In this document: positions 1 through 8,760 of the stretch, one piece after another
How positions within the stretch are numbered: the first letter of the stretch is position 1
Layout: every line of letters starts with the position of its first letter
From: Bacillota bacterium
GTDB lineage: Bacteria > Bacillota > Clostridia > Acetivibrionales > DTU013
DNA: 64,000 nt
Assembly: GCA_023435745.1 (NCBI GenBank)
Contig: JAEZMD010000019.1
Coordinates: forward strand, 220,513-284,512
Direction: 5' to 3'
Notes under the pieces: model-generated
Seen by the model: only the letters and a program-made list of their open reading frames with translations
Told to the model about the DNA's origin: nothing
The model's database searches: none
Program-made: the position numbers and the translations under genes

Positions 1-1964
1 TGGGCTGTGGCGGCGGTTTGCTGTGAAACCGCTGAAATGTTATCCATTACCGTCAGCGTATCTTCCTTTGACGCCAGCATATTCGCTACGGATTCACGCA
101 TATTCGCCATGTTTTTAATGATATTGTCCATTGATTTATAAATGTTTTTAAATACCTCATCCGTACTGTTGACAGCTTCCATCTGTTCATTCACAATCAT
201 GTTGCCATTTTGTGCCGCGGATACGGTGCTGTCGGTTTTAGCCTGAATATTATTGATGATCGCATTGATCATTGCCGATGAGTCCTTCGATTTATCGGCC
301 AGCTTCTTCACTTCGGCCGCCACTACGGAGAAGCCCTTGCCTGCCTCACCCGCCCTGGCCGCTTCAATGGCGGCGTTGAGAGCAAGCAGGTTTGTCTGCT
401 CTGCGATCAGGCTGATGGCATTGACGATCTTTCTGATCTCCTTCATATCCTTGTTCAGACTTTCTATGTCATCAGCGACCTTTCCGGTAATATAATTTGT
501 CTCGGATGCTTTCTCCTTTAGCAGTTGAACAACTGACAGACCATTTTCGCTCAATTCCTTTGTATGATTGATAAACTCCGATACGGAGGTAACACTCTCA
601 CCCACCCTGTTAATCCCTTCGGCAAGCTTATTTGTTGATCCCATACCGTTTGAAACCTCCTCGGCCTGTGCGCCGGTACCCCTGGCGATTTCCTGCATCG
701 TCGAGGCAATCCGCTCAGAGGCTGAATAAGAACTGTCTGCAGAGGTTTGAATTTTTTCAATGCTGCCAATAAGTTTAGTTGAAGAAACACTGACTTTGCC
801 AATAAGATTTCGAATATTTCCAAGCATTTCATTAAAATTACGCGACACAATTCCGATTTCATCCTTCTGCTTGTCATTGAGGCTGCGGGCGAGATTTCCG
901 TCTCTGGCCTCCTGCATGACCCTGATCAGTTTGTTTAAGGGAATGGAAATGCTTGCAGATATGACAAGCGAAAGTGCTGCTGCAATGATCAGGCATAGGA
1001 TGAACAGCAGTATAACACTTGAAAGTATCGCTTTTCCGCCTGCATTTATATAGCTGAACGGAATTAGCGCAACCACATGCCATCCATAATCCTTCAAGGT
1101 TGAAAATGCTGCCAGATTGTCATTGAACGTAAATGTCAGCCTATCCTGCCCGGTACTTGAGGAGATTCTATCCAAAATACTCAAGTCAGTATAAGTCTGG
1201 TCTACCGGGATTTCAGGATTCCGGCTGGCAAGCACCAGGCCTTCTTCGTCTGTAATAAACAGCTCGGAGCCTTCTCCAAGATCTACGGCTCTGAAGGAGT
1301 CGGCAAAACATTCTACATCAACCGCAAGGAAGATAACACCGATTTTCCCGCCGCTGATGATCGAATTCAGTTCTCTTGCAGTTACCAGCCTGCCGATATT
1401 CTCTGTGTTGGTGATCATTACCCATACCGGAGCCCCTTTTGCTGCTTTTGCCGTTTCAACGATCCTTGTCATATCCTCATCCTTAATCGTTTTTCCCGAT
1501 TTGGCAAGGTATTGGTCTACCTCCTGACCTGTAATAAAACCCATTTCATTTATTTCGTCATAGATTCGCGCTTTTTCCTGAAGTATTCTGGTTATATTAA
1601 GCGCCGGCGCTATTTGCTCATCTGCATTAAGCCTCTTCAGTTCAGCAAAAGAGGCCTGAATCGTATCCGAATAACCAATTTCCCGGGCAAGCTGTTCATA
1701 TTTATTCAGTTCGGATTCCAGGTTCCTGCTTGTCTGCTTCAGCAAGCCAACAGAGTATTGACTTATTCTCGTTGTAATGGCTTCATTTGATTTGGAATAT
1801 GAGATGATACCCATTAGCATCATAGGCGCAAGCGACAGCACCAATAGAGATATAATAAGCCTTTGCCTTATCCTGATAATCCTAACCAATTCACCTATAT
1901 TTGACAGGGTTTCCGAAGTCTTTTTGAAAAAGGAATTGAAAAAATGCCGTATCTTCATTATCAT
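1..1964 (-). CDS. Methyl-accepting chemotaxis protein (C-terminus beyond window edge)
   Basis: Transmembrane chemoreceptor that senses a ligand outside the cell and controls CheA/CheW signalling. I translated about 654 residues from an ATG at 1964 (GGAGG at 1975-1979, good spacing) to the window edge with no stop. In order there are a TM helix (about 36-54), a periplasmic Cache-like sensor region (about 60-305), a second TM helix (about 311-336), a HAMP linker (about 337-390) and the long signalling coiled coil. The strongly conserved hairpin tip is present (EQTNLLALNAAIEAARAGE). The C-terminal end, including any CheW-docking pentapeptide or methylation helix, is not seen. The ligand cannot be predicted. 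A sigma-D-like promoter sits upstream. Confidence 0.93.
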   Translation of the reverse strand, partial: MIMKIRHFFNSFFKKTSETLSNIGELVRIIRIRQRLIISLLVLSLAPMMLMGIISYSKSNEAITTRISQYSVGLLKQTSRNLESELNKYEQLAREIGYSDTIQASFAELKRLNADEQIAPALNITRILQEKARIYDEINEMGFITGQEVDQYLAKSGKTIKDEDMTRIVETAKAAKGAPVWVMITNTENIGRLVTARELNSIISGGKIGVIFLAVDVECFADSFRAVDLGEGSELFITDEEGLVLASRNPEIPVDQTYTDLSILDRISSSTGQDRLTFTFNDNLAAFSTLKDYGWHVVALIPFSYINAGGKAILSSVILLFILCLIIAAALSLVISASISIPLNKLIRVMQEARDGNLARSLNDKQKDEIGIVSRNFNEMLGNIRNLIGKVSVSSTKLIGSIEKIQTSADSSYSASERIASTMQEIARGTGAQAEEVSNGMGSTNKLAEGINRVGESVTSVSEFINHTKELSENGLSVVQLLKEKASETNYITGKVADDIESLNKDMKEIRKIVNAISLIAEQTNLLALNAAIEAARAGEAGKGFSVVAAEVKKLADKSKDSSAMINAIINNIQAKTDSTVSAAQNGNMIVNEQMEAVNSTDEVFKNIYKSMDNIIKNMANMRESVANMLASKEDTLTVMDNISAVSQQTAATA

Positions 1965-2076
1965 TAACGACACACCTCCATCAAATACCTCGACGAATGC
2001 ATGATTCATATGTAATTAATATTCTAGAAATACCTTGAAAACCCTTTAATTTTAAACAAAATCTAATAATAATTTA

Positions 2077-2103
2077 TATTCCGGCATTATTTACGATACT
2101 TTG
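2077..2103 (-). promoter_or_regulatory. Possible sigma-D (flagellar) promoter of the chemoreceptor gene
   Basis: On the minus strand CAAA (2103-2100) is followed after exactly 15 nt by GCCGGAAT (2084-2077). The sigma-D/FliA consensus is TAAA-N15-GCCGATAA. Three of four bases match in the first box and most match in the second, with ideal spacing, in front of a chemotaxis gene. This is an inference from sequence similarity only. Confidence 0.4.
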
Positions 2104-2159
2104 GGATCGCGACTGCAAGGTGTTTTTGTCCGAAATATTTATCCTCAGAACGTTCGTTT

Positions 2160-2251
2160 TGTGGATATGCTCCTGTGGATAATGTTGATAAGTCTGTGTA
2201 TAACCTTTAATTCAAAGGCAGAAAGCTGTGGATTTTCAATTGTTATTCACA
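2160..2251. promoter_or_regulatory. DnaA-box cluster about 50 kb from oriC
   Basis: Five DnaA-box-like 9-mers lie within 92 bp. TGTGGATAT is at 2160-2168, TGTGGATAA (perfect reverse complement of TTATCCACA) at 2174-2182, TGTGTATAA at 2195-2203 (fits TTATNCACA on the minus strand), TGTGGATTT at 2227-2235 and TTATTCACA at 2243-2251. The last overlaps the 3' end of the GGDEF/EAL gene. An AT-rich stretch (about 2030-2095) adjoins. Such clusters outside oriC are known in other bacteria to titrate or regulate DnaA; the role here is inferred. Confidence 0.65.
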
Positions 2252-4902
2252 ATATGCCTACGAACCAGTTTCAAGACCTCATTCTCCGGAACCGGTCTTG
2301 AATAATAATAGCCTTGAACCTTATCACATTTATACTGGGTTAAAAATTCTATCTGTTCCTGTTTTTCAACACCTTCCGCAACAACAATCAGGTTTCTGCG
2401 ATGTCCTATATGGATGATTGACTCTATCATACTGTTATCATTATCAGGAATATCGTCGACAAAACTTTTATCAATTTTTAATGTGTCGATAGGCAGCTGC
2501 TTTAGATAACTTAAAGAAGAAAAGCCCTTGCCGAAATCGTCTATGGAGATTTGAACTCCTTTTTCACGCAGTATAAGCAGTTTTTCCATGTTCGATTCCA
2601 CGATTTCCAACAGCTTTGACTCAGTAAGTTCAAGTTCAAGAAGATCCGGTTCCAGACCTGTCGACTCAAGCGTGTCTATAACCATGGTGACAAAATCTGC
2701 CTGCATCAGTTGTACGACCGAGATGTTTACTGATATCATATATCTCCTGTTCATACTGTCATTCAGTTCCCTGATAAACTTACACGCCGTTTGCAGTACC
2801 CATCTGCCTATAGGTACAATCAATGCTGTTTCTTCCGCTATATGAATGAATTTTGCCGGCGGTATCATACCATGCTCGTCACTCATCCAGCGGATTAATG
2901 CTTCGAATCCGCTGATCCTTCCAGAACTCAGCTCCACCTGCGGCTGATAGTAGAGTATAAAATTCTCATCATTGATGGCCTTTCGCAGACCTGTCTCAAT
3001 ATTGATACGCTCCGCAAAAGCATTGTTCATCTTCGGTTCAAACATCACGGTCTTATTCCTGCCTTCTCTTTTTGCCCGATACATGGCTACATCCGAACAT
3101 TTAAGCAGTTCATCAACAGTACAGGAATGATCTGGACAGACAGCAATGCCACAGCTTGCAGACACATGGAATTGCTTCATTATAATAGTGAACGGTTCAG
3201 AAAAAATGTCCATGGCCGCAGCAACTTTATCCATGGCCTCGTCATTGGTTTGAATATTTTTTAGGAATATGACAAACTCATCCCCCTCAAATCTGAATAC
3301 CAGATCATCCTCTGAGAAAGCAGCTTCCAGCCTCCTGCCTGTCTCCTGCAGCAGCAAATCTCCTGTGGCATGTCCGAAGGAATCGTTGACATATTTGAAA
3401 TTATCCAGATCCATATAAATTAATGCGTGTTTATGCGTCTTATCAGTTGAAAGGATCTTTTTCACTTCGTTATATAAAGCGGTACGGTTGGGCAGTCCGG
3501 TAAGCGAATCCATGTATGCCTGCCGCCTTACTGTCTCCTCCGTCGCTGCAAGCTCAGCATATACCATGGTCAGCTCTCCAAAACTTTCCTGAAGTTTGTT
3601 TTCCTGTTCAACTCTATCTGTGATATCAATGCCCAGTATTTCTATAACCTCATCATTTTCCTTGTCACTGACAGCACTACAATAAATATGTATAATTTTA
3701 CTGCCATTATGGCTGAAAGCCAGCTCTAGAGAGGTGCTGCTGCTTTGCTTCTGCGAATTGGAAATAATATTTTTTAATTTGTTTCCATCCTCTTCTGACA
3801 ATAGTTCGTAGATGTTGTTTACTTTTCCATCACCAAACTTTTCAAGATAAAGTATCAGTTCATCTGCATATCTGTTGGTAGAAAGAATCCCGCCATCCCG
3901 CTTTATAGTCAATGCGATCAGGTTCATAAAATCAGATATCCTCAATGTGTTGACCTGCTGTTGAATCAAATCCCTTTCCAAAAATCTTGAGTGAGACAGA
4001 ACAGCGGTAATAGCAACCGTCACAGCAATAATAAATATGGACAGCAGAATGAAGACAATCGTCAGCTTTCTGAAGATCTCAGTTTTGGGGGCTGTTACTG
4101 CAATAGACCAGCCCGTGCTGCCAATTGGGCTGTATCCCATGTATTTTTTTTCGCCATAATAGACGTATTCTCCAGTTCCCTTTTCACCGGCAATCATTTT
4201 TGCTTCGAGACGGGCAATATCCTTTGCGGCAGGGTCTTTTTGAGCCCTTTCTATATCATTTGTCCTGTTATATACAAGATTTCTGTCCTCGTGCGCAATG
4301 ACATCACCTTTGCTGTTGATGATATAAGTGCTTCCGTAATCGTTGAGCTTGATATTGTCCGTCATAAGGCTCAAAACACCTGCATCATAGGTTGCATATA
4401 AAGCACCTTCCACTTCGTCGCCATTTATAATTGGTACTGAGAATACGATGACCATCGTGCCGTCGACGCGGCTTTCAATCGGATCTGAAATGGATGTCTT
4501 TCCCTGCATCGCATCAATAAAGTATTTCCGGTCGCCAACATACAGTTCAACCCCATCTGTAGTAACAGAATTGCCCTGTATATCGACAATGCTCAATCTT
4601 CTGAACGTGTCCAGATTCAGTTGCTTTCTTAATTCATCAAGACGCTGTTCCAGCGGCAATTCAGGATTATTGATGATACTGTTTGCTGCAATTGATCTGG
4701 CTTCAGAAAGACGCCCGGACAAATAGGTTTCAATTGTCGCCGCACCCTGTTCTGCAAAGCGGACAAGAGAATTTTCAAGATCAATAAGCAAAATCTGCGT
4801 GACGGTATAATACATAATAAACCCGGCTATCAATGCTACTACCGCCATACGCAATGTCTTCGCCCAAGCATAGTATCCTCTAGATACTTTTAGCAGGTTC
4901 AT
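2236..4902 (-). CDS. Membrane Cache-PAS-like-GGDEF-EAL protein (c-di-GMP turnover)
   Basis: An 888-residue signalling protein that probably hydrolyses cyclic di-GMP. It has TM1 (about 15-38), an extracellular Cache sensor (about 40-275), TM2 (about 281-305), a PAS-like region (about 320-430), a short coiled coil, a GGDEF domain (about 460-625) and an EAL domain (about 635-880). The GGDEF signature reads EGDEF, and no RxxD inhibitory site lies in front of it, so cyclase activity is doubtful or unregulated. The EAL domain keeps its key residues: EAL in GFEALIRW, the Asn of VNIS, ELTES, DDFG, LKIDKSF, AEGVE and QGYY. A phosphodiesterase is therefore the best reading. It is a single gene divergent from gdhA. 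Confidence 0.92.
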   Translation of the reverse strand: MNLLKVSRGYYAWAKTLRMAVVALIAGFIMYYTVTQILLIDLENSLVRFAEQGAATIETYLSGRLSEARSIAANSIINNPELPLEQRLDELRKQLNLDTFRRLSIVDIQGNSVTTDGVELYVGDRKYFIDAMQGKTSISDPIESRVDGTMVIVFSVPIINGDEVEGALYATYDAGVLSLMTDNIKLNDYGSTYIINSKGDVIAHEDRNLVYNRTNDIERAQKDPAAKDIARLEAKMIAGEKGTGEYVYYGEKKYMGYSPIGSTGWSIAVTAPKTEIFRKLTIVFILLSIFIIAVTVAITAVLSHSRFLERDLIQQQVNTLRISDFMNLIALTIKRDGGILSTNRYADELILYLEKFGDGKVNNIYELLSEEDGNKLKNIISNSQKQSSSTSLELAFSHNGSKIIHIYCSAVSDKENDEVIEILGIDITDRVEQENKLQESFGELTMVYAELAATEETVRRQAYMDSLTGLPNRTALYNEVKKILSTDKTHKHALIYMDLDNFKYVNDSFGHATGDLLLQETGRRLEAAFSEDDLVFRFEGDEFVIFLKNIQTNDEAMDKVAAAMDIFSEPFTIIMKQFHVSASCGIAVCPDHSCTVDELLKCSDVAMYRAKREGRNKTVMFEPKMNNAFAERINIETGLRKAINDENFILYYQPQVELSSGRISGFEALIRWMSDEHGMIPPAKFIHIAEETALIVPIGRWVLQTACKFIRELNDSMNRRYMISVNISVVQLMQADFVTMVIDTLESTGLEPDLLELELTESKLLEIVESNMEKLLILREKGVQISIDDFGKGFSSLSYLKQLPIDTLKIDKSFVDDIPDNDNSMIESIIHIGHRRNLIVVAEGVEKQEQIEFLTQYKCDKVQGYYYSRPVPENEVLKLVRRHIVNNN

Positions 4903-5003
4903 GTTCTCACCTCAATATGAGACAGCTGTTGCGGGTTACTATACTATGAATCACAACTAAATTTTACCTTATAGAAGCAATTTGTGCAATGCTTCTCTCA
5001 TAT

Positions 5004-5038
5004 ATTGTATATCAAATATGAATTATTTGATATACAAT
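5004..5038. repeat. Perfect 14-bp palindrome between the GGDEF/EAL gene and gdhA
   Basis: 5004-5017 and 5025-5038 are exact reverse complements (arm ATTGTATATCAAAT) with a 7-nt centre. It has no T-tract and lies in a divergent intergenic region, so an operator for a dimeric regulator is more likely than a terminator. The regulator is unknown. Confidence 0.5.
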
Positions 5039-5070
5039 TATGCAAAATTATGTGCGAATAATAATACTTT

Positions 5071-5109
5071 GCAGGCAATCCTGCAGCTTTCACTGTGGTG
5101 ATCCTGCAG
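5071..5109. promoter_or_regulatory. Direct repeat ATCCTGCAG x2 upstream of the gdhA promoter
   Basis: ATCCTGCAG occurs at 5078-5086 and 5101-5109, 23 bp apart (about two helical turns), ending 7 bp before the -35 box. The first copy is also the right half of an inverted repeat GCAGG-CAAT-CCTGC (5071-5084). The placement fits an activator or repressor site; the binding protein is unknown. Confidence 0.4.
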
Positions 5110-5116
5110 ATTTTTC

Positions 5117-5146
5117 TTGACAAAGAACATGCACAAAGCTTATATT
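5117..5146 (+). promoter_or_regulatory. Sigma-A promoter of gdhA
   Basis: A consensus TTGACA (5117-5122) is followed by a -10 element TATATT (5141-5146) at 18 bp; a TTATAT at 17 bp overlaps it. Transcription would start near 5153, giving a leader of about 158 nt before the gdhA start codon. Confidence 0.7.
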
Positions 5147-5162
5147 ATATAGAGGTAGTTAC

Positions 5163-5240
5163 TGCATCCTTCAAGTGTTGCCTGATAACTGTCTCGTGGT
5201 TCCAGTTTCTTTTAGGAACGCTTGTGTTTGAAGGAATGTA
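5163..5240 (+). promoter_or_regulatory. Structured 5' leader of gdhA (candidate cis-regulatory RNA)
   Basis: A 12-bp helix closes this region: 5163-5174 pairs with 5228-5240, including eight perfect consecutive pairs (TCCTTCAA/TTGAAGGA) and one bulged A. Inside, 5199-5203 pairs with 5215-5219 (GTTCC/GGAAC). An alternative helix, 5172-5179 with 5217-5224, would compete with both, as in switching leaders. I do not recognise a named riboswitch class, and no terminator with a T-tract follows. Confidence 0.45.
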
Positions 5241-5310
5241 AATAGAAAGTTGCATTTTGTGAGATGACCACTGCAGAGCTAACTTTTAGAATAGGAAAGT
5301 AGGGGTATAT

Positions 5311-6651
5311 ATGAAGATTTTATCAAATGTAATGGAACAAGTTATTAAAAGAAATCCGAACGAGCCGGAATTCCACCAGGCTGTCCGTGAAGTATTGGAA
5401 TCGTTGGAGCCTGTTGCCGCAAAGCATCCGGAATGGTTGAAGGCAGGCATATTTGATCGTATTGTTGAGCCTGAGAGACAGATCATATTCAGAGTTCCAT
5501 GGGTCGATGACAGTGGCAGAGTTCAGGTAAACAGAGGCTTCAGAATTCAGTTCAACAGCGCCATCGGGCCCTACAAGGGCGGTATCAGGCTGCATCCGTC
5601 TGTTTATTCCGGTATTATCAAGTTCCTCGGATTTGAACAGATATTCAAAAATTCTCTTACGGGTCTGCCTATGGGCGGAGCAAAGGGCGGCTCTGATTTT
5701 GATCCCAAGGGTAAATCTGACGCAGAGGTGATGAGATTCTGCCAGAGCTTTATGTTTGAGCTTTCAAGACATATCGGTCCGGATACGGACGTGCCGGCTG
5801 GTGATATAGGTACAGGCGGACGTGAGATTGGCTATATGTACGGAATGTATAAAAAAATGAGAAACGAATTTACCGGCGTTTTGACCGGCAAGGGACTCAC
5901 CTGGGGCGGAAGCCTTGCCAGAACCGAAGCCACCGGATATGGTCTGTGCTATTTCATGGAAGAAGCAATGAAGTCCATCATGGGAAAATCGTTCAAGGGC
6001 GCAACCGTTGTTATTTCCGGTTCAGGAAACGTTGCAATCTATGCAACTGAAAAAGTACACCAATTGGGCGGCAAGGTCGTCGCACTCAGCGATTCCAACG
6101 GCTACATTTACGATGCGGACGGCATTGATATTGAGGCGGTCAAGCAAATCAAGGAAGTTGAGCGAAAGAGGATCAGCGAGTATGTCAAGATCCGTCCGGG
6201 GGCAGTTTATACAGAAGGCTGCTCAGGTATATGGAGCATAAAATGTGATATCGCTCTCCCCTGCGCTACGCAGAATGAAATCGACGGGCAGGCTGCGGAG
6301 CTTCTGGTTAAAAACGGCTGCTATGCAGTAGGAGAAGGCGCTAACATGCCCTCTACTCCCGAAGCTGTCGAAGTGTTCCTGAAGAACAATATTGTTTTTG
6401 GGCCCGCAAAGGCTGCGAACGCCGGAGGTGTGGCAACCTCAGGCCTCGAAATGAGCCAGAACAGCATGAGATACTCCTGGACCTTCGAGGAAGTGGACGC
6501 TAAATTGAAGGACATCATGATCAACATCTTCAAGAATGCAAGCGCTGCTGCGAAAGCTTATGGTTTCGGCGACAACCTGGTTGCAGGAGCAAACATTGCA
6601 GGCTTCGAAAAGGTTGCTTCTGCTATGTTCGCACAGGGGATCACTTACTGA
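5311..6651 (+). CDS. gdhA: NADP-type glutamate dehydrogenase
   Basis: Cytosolic hexameric enzyme that interconverts 2-oxoglutarate plus ammonium and glutamate. The protein has 446 residues, the usual length of the small hexameric bacterial type. It shows the substrate-site segment GLPMGGAKGGSDFDPKGKSD with the catalytic lysine region, the PAGDIGTGGREIGYM segment and a Rossmann dinucleotide loop (VVISGSGNVA). The ATG at 5311 is preceded by a purine-rich AGTAGGGG. It is monocistronic, with its own promoter, a structured leader and a strong terminator. NADP preference is inferred from the family rather than from a tested residue. Confidence 0.96.
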   Translation: MKILSNVMEQVIKRNPNEPEFHQAVREVLESLEPVAAKHPEWLKAGIFDRIVEPERQIIFRVPWVDDSGRVQVNRGFRIQFNSAIGPYKGGIRLHPSVYSGIIKFLGFEQIFKNSLTGLPMGGAKGGSDFDPKGKSDAEVMRFCQSFMFELSRHIGPDTDVPAGDIGTGGREIGYMYGMYKKMRNEFTGVLTGKGLTWGGSLARTEATGYGLCYFMEEAMKSIMGKSFKGATVVISGSGNVAIYATEKVHQLGGKVVALSDSNGYIYDADGIDIEAVKQIKEVERKRISEYVKIRPGAVYTEGCSGIWSIKCDIALPCATQNEIDGQAAELLVKNGCYAVGEGANMPSTPEAVEVFLKNNIVFGPAKAANAGGVATSGLEMSQNSMRYSWTFEEVDAKLKDIMINIFKNASAAAKAYGFGDNLVAGANIAGFEKVASAMFAQGITY

Positions 6652-6747
6652 TCGAATCCAATTCCGATAAAATGATAACTTCCGATGTGGTTGAAGTCCT
6701 GCGCCTGGGCGTGAGGTAGGGCAAACTGCAGAATGGAATAACCTTAG

Positions 6748-6780
6748 GCCCTGCCGGATCTTATCCGGCAGGGCTTTGTG
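6748..6780 (+). terminator. Rho-independent terminator of gdhA
   Basis: A perfect 12-bp stem (6748-6759 with 6763-6774, loop CTT) is followed by TTTGTGTCTT. It sits between the convergent gdhA and aldo/keto reductase genes and may serve both. Confidence 0.85.
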
Positions 6781-6784
6781 TCTT

Positions 6785-7939
6785 CTATTTCAACGCATCA
6801 TGGACCTTTGGCATCCACTCACTGATCAGGATTTTCTGTGGGCATTTATCTTCGCACAGCCTGCATTGTATGCACTGGGCGGCTCGGCTTTCCGCATCCA
6901 TAAAATTATTATAGGTCCTTTGCGAACCCGCAATATCCTCATGGATGACAGCATCGTTGTATAAAGAAAAGTTTCTGGGAATATCCACATTGTTCGGGCA
7001 GGGCATACAGTATCTGCAGGCGGTACAAGGAATCGCTGTCCTTTGTGCATATCTATCGCGCACCCGTTCTATGGTCTCATGATCCTTTGCACTCCACAGC
7101 CCTATTCCGGATCGATCCGCAGAAGCAAGATTTTCCTCCACCTGCTGCATACTGCTCATGCCGCTGAGAACTATAGAGACCTCCGGCTGGTTCCACAGCC
7201 ATTCAAACGCCCATTCGGAAGGAGTGCGGTATTTCCCGTTTTCATCCAGGAGCGTCCTGATATCCTTCGGTGCGTTTGCCAGCTTACCACCCAGCAGCGG
7301 TTCCATTATGACAACTCCAAGGCCCTTTGATGCCGCATATTTCAGGCCCTTAACACCGGCCTGATTTTCGATGTCCAGATAGTTATATTGTATCTGGCAA
7401 AACTCCCATTTATCATATCCATCTATTATTTCTATAAAAGCATCCTCATCATCATGGAACGAAAAGCCGATATGCCCTATTTTCCCATTCTTTTTTGCTA
7501 TCTCTGCACGCCGGAGAACATCATGCTTTAGAACGATGTTCCTCCACCTGTCACGACCAATAGCGTGCAGCAGGTAAAAATCAATATGATCCGTGCCGAG
7601 CTTATTCAACTGTTCGTCCAGCAGTCTGTCAAAATCCTCCGGCTTTTTTATCAACCAGACCGGTGATTTGGTTGCCAGCATGACCTTGCCCCTGTATCCG
7701 TCCTTCAACGCCCGGCCGGTAATTATTTCACTTGTGCCTTCATGATAGCCGTATGCCGTGTCAATATAGTTAACACCTTGATCTATGGCGTGCCGGATAA
7801 TTCTGACAGCTTCTTTTTCATCAACCTCGTTATTCACTCTATGGTCACCCTGCCCAGCTCCCTTTAAAGGAAAGCGCATTGTCCCAAAGCCGAGAGCGGA
7901 TACTTCAATATCAAGCTTACCAAATTTTCTATATTTCAT
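6785..7939 (-). CDS. Aldo/keto reductase with C-terminal 4Fe-4S ferredoxin-type domain
   Basis: A 384-residue oxidoreductase. An N-terminal aldo/keto reductase barrel carries the expected tetrad: Asp60 and Tyr65 (DTAYGY), Lys91 (ATKSP) and His125 (LLHAIG). The last ~90 residues hold two cysteine clusters, CTACRYCMPCP and CIQCRLCEDKCP, that should bind Fe-S clusters. This fused type is common in anaerobes; the substrate is unknown. I start at the ATG at 7939 because AGGAGGA (7946-7952) sits just upstream; a longer in-frame reading to 8029 has no such signal. The downstream convergent neighbour is gdhA. Confidence 0.9.
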   Translation of the reverse strand: MKYRKFGKLDIEVSALGFGTMRFPLKGAGQGDHRVNNEVDEKEAVRIIRHAIDQGVNYIDTAYGYHEGTSEIITGRALKDGYRGKVMLATKSPVWLIKKPEDFDRLLDEQLNKLGTDHIDFYLLHAIGRDRWRNIVLKHDVLRRAEIAKKNGKIGHIGFSFHDDEDAFIEIIDGYDKWEFCQIQYNYLDIENQAGVKGLKYAASKGLGVVIMEPLLGGKLANAPKDIRTLLDENGKYRTPSEWAFEWLWNQPEVSIVLSGMSSMQQVEENLASADRSGIGLWSAKDHETIERVRDRYAQRTAIPCTACRYCMPCPNNVDIPRNFSLYNDAVIHEDIAGSQRTYNNFMDAESRAAQCIQCRLCEDKCPQKILISEWMPKVHDALK

Positions 7940-8075
7940 GCGGAGTCCTCCTGTATGATAAAAATTGTATCGCGAAATTGTATATACATATTTACATATA
8001 TTATACCCTTGAAACCATGCATAGTGCAAGACAAGACAGTGAAGAGGTGCAGACGAATGGCTGGGAGGCTGTGAC

Positions 8076-8166
8076 GAGCTGTGGGTAAAGCTAAGGGGTA
8101 GAGAAGAGCTGTGGGTGATAGGCTAAGGGGTAGAGAAGAGCTGTGGGTGATAGGCTGAGGGGCAGT
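8076..8166. repeat. Three tandem imperfect repeats of about 30-32 bp
   Basis: Units beginning GAGCTGTGGGT start at 8076, 8106 and 8138 and each continues with a close variant of GATAGGCTAAGGGG. The array is in the gene-free stretch between the aldo/keto reductase start and tRNA-Arg. I see no gene in it, and nothing further that I can name in 8167-8349. Confidence 0.6.
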
Positions 8167-8347
8167 GCGGTACTCAAAATTTCAACCTTAGAACAGAATA
8201 ACTCTTTAAAAAGCCAATTTTATTGTAAAACGGCCATAAAATACGGCTTATTCCCAGCTAAGAGAGTCCTAAAACTGCAAAAACGAGTAACGCGCTCCGA
8301 TTTCGAAAAAACAATCCATATACCCTTCTGACCTCTTGTTAGCCACA

Positions 8348-8390
8348 AATAAAATTAGAGCCTGTCAGCTTTTTTACTAATAGGCTCTAA
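8348..8390 (-). terminator. Terminator of tRNA-Arg
   Basis: A perfect 9-bp stem (8355-8363 with 8382-8390) just 3' of the tRNA on the minus strand is followed by TTTTATTT. Confidence 0.7.
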
Positions 8391-8400
8391 CTCTGCAATT

Positions 8401-8477
8401 TGGCGCGCCCGGCAGAGATCGAATCCACAACCTTCTGGTCCGTAGCCAGACGCTCTATCCAATTGAGCTACGGGCGC
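8401..8477 (-). tRNA. tRNA-Arg (anticodon ACG)
   Basis: It folds as a full cloverleaf with a 7-bp acceptor stem GCGCCCG/CGGGCGC, a D arm TAGCTCAATTGGATAGAGC and an anticodon loop CTACGGA (anticodon ACG, presumably read as ICG). The T loop is TTCGATC. The 3' CCA is encoded (8401-8403). Confidence 0.95.
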
Positions 8478-8760
8478 AAATTGTTTTGCATGTATATGAT
8501 AATACATTTCTGCTCCAAAATCAATGTATTTATCCGCCATTAAAAATATTTTTGAGACTATTCAGATACCATTGTATGGGTAACCAGCAGAGCTGCTGGT
8601 ATATGAATAATCACTTATTTTTCTATAGCATTTTCAGTTCATCTTACTAAAAAGAGGCTTACTAAAAAGAATATTGCTTTTTGATTTTTATGGACCGCTT
8701 CATATGCTATAATAGGGTAAGACAATAACTTGATTATATAAATGGCTGTGAGGTTCGTAC

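Noticed and set aside
1678..1691. ATTTCCCGGGCAAG, 12 of 14 bases of the Noc-binding consensus
   Set aside because: Lies inside the chemoreceptor gene and is only partly symmetric. A second partial match (11 of 14) lies in rsmG at 59169-59182. Too weak without genome-wide context.
5240..5310. Terminator in the gdhA leader
   Set aside because: An AAAGTT/AACTTT pairing exists, but no T-tract follows, so transcription attenuation is not supported.
8143..8331. 62-codon plus-strand open frame after the tandem repeats
   Set aside because: Begins inside the repeat array, has no ribosome site and no recognisable features.
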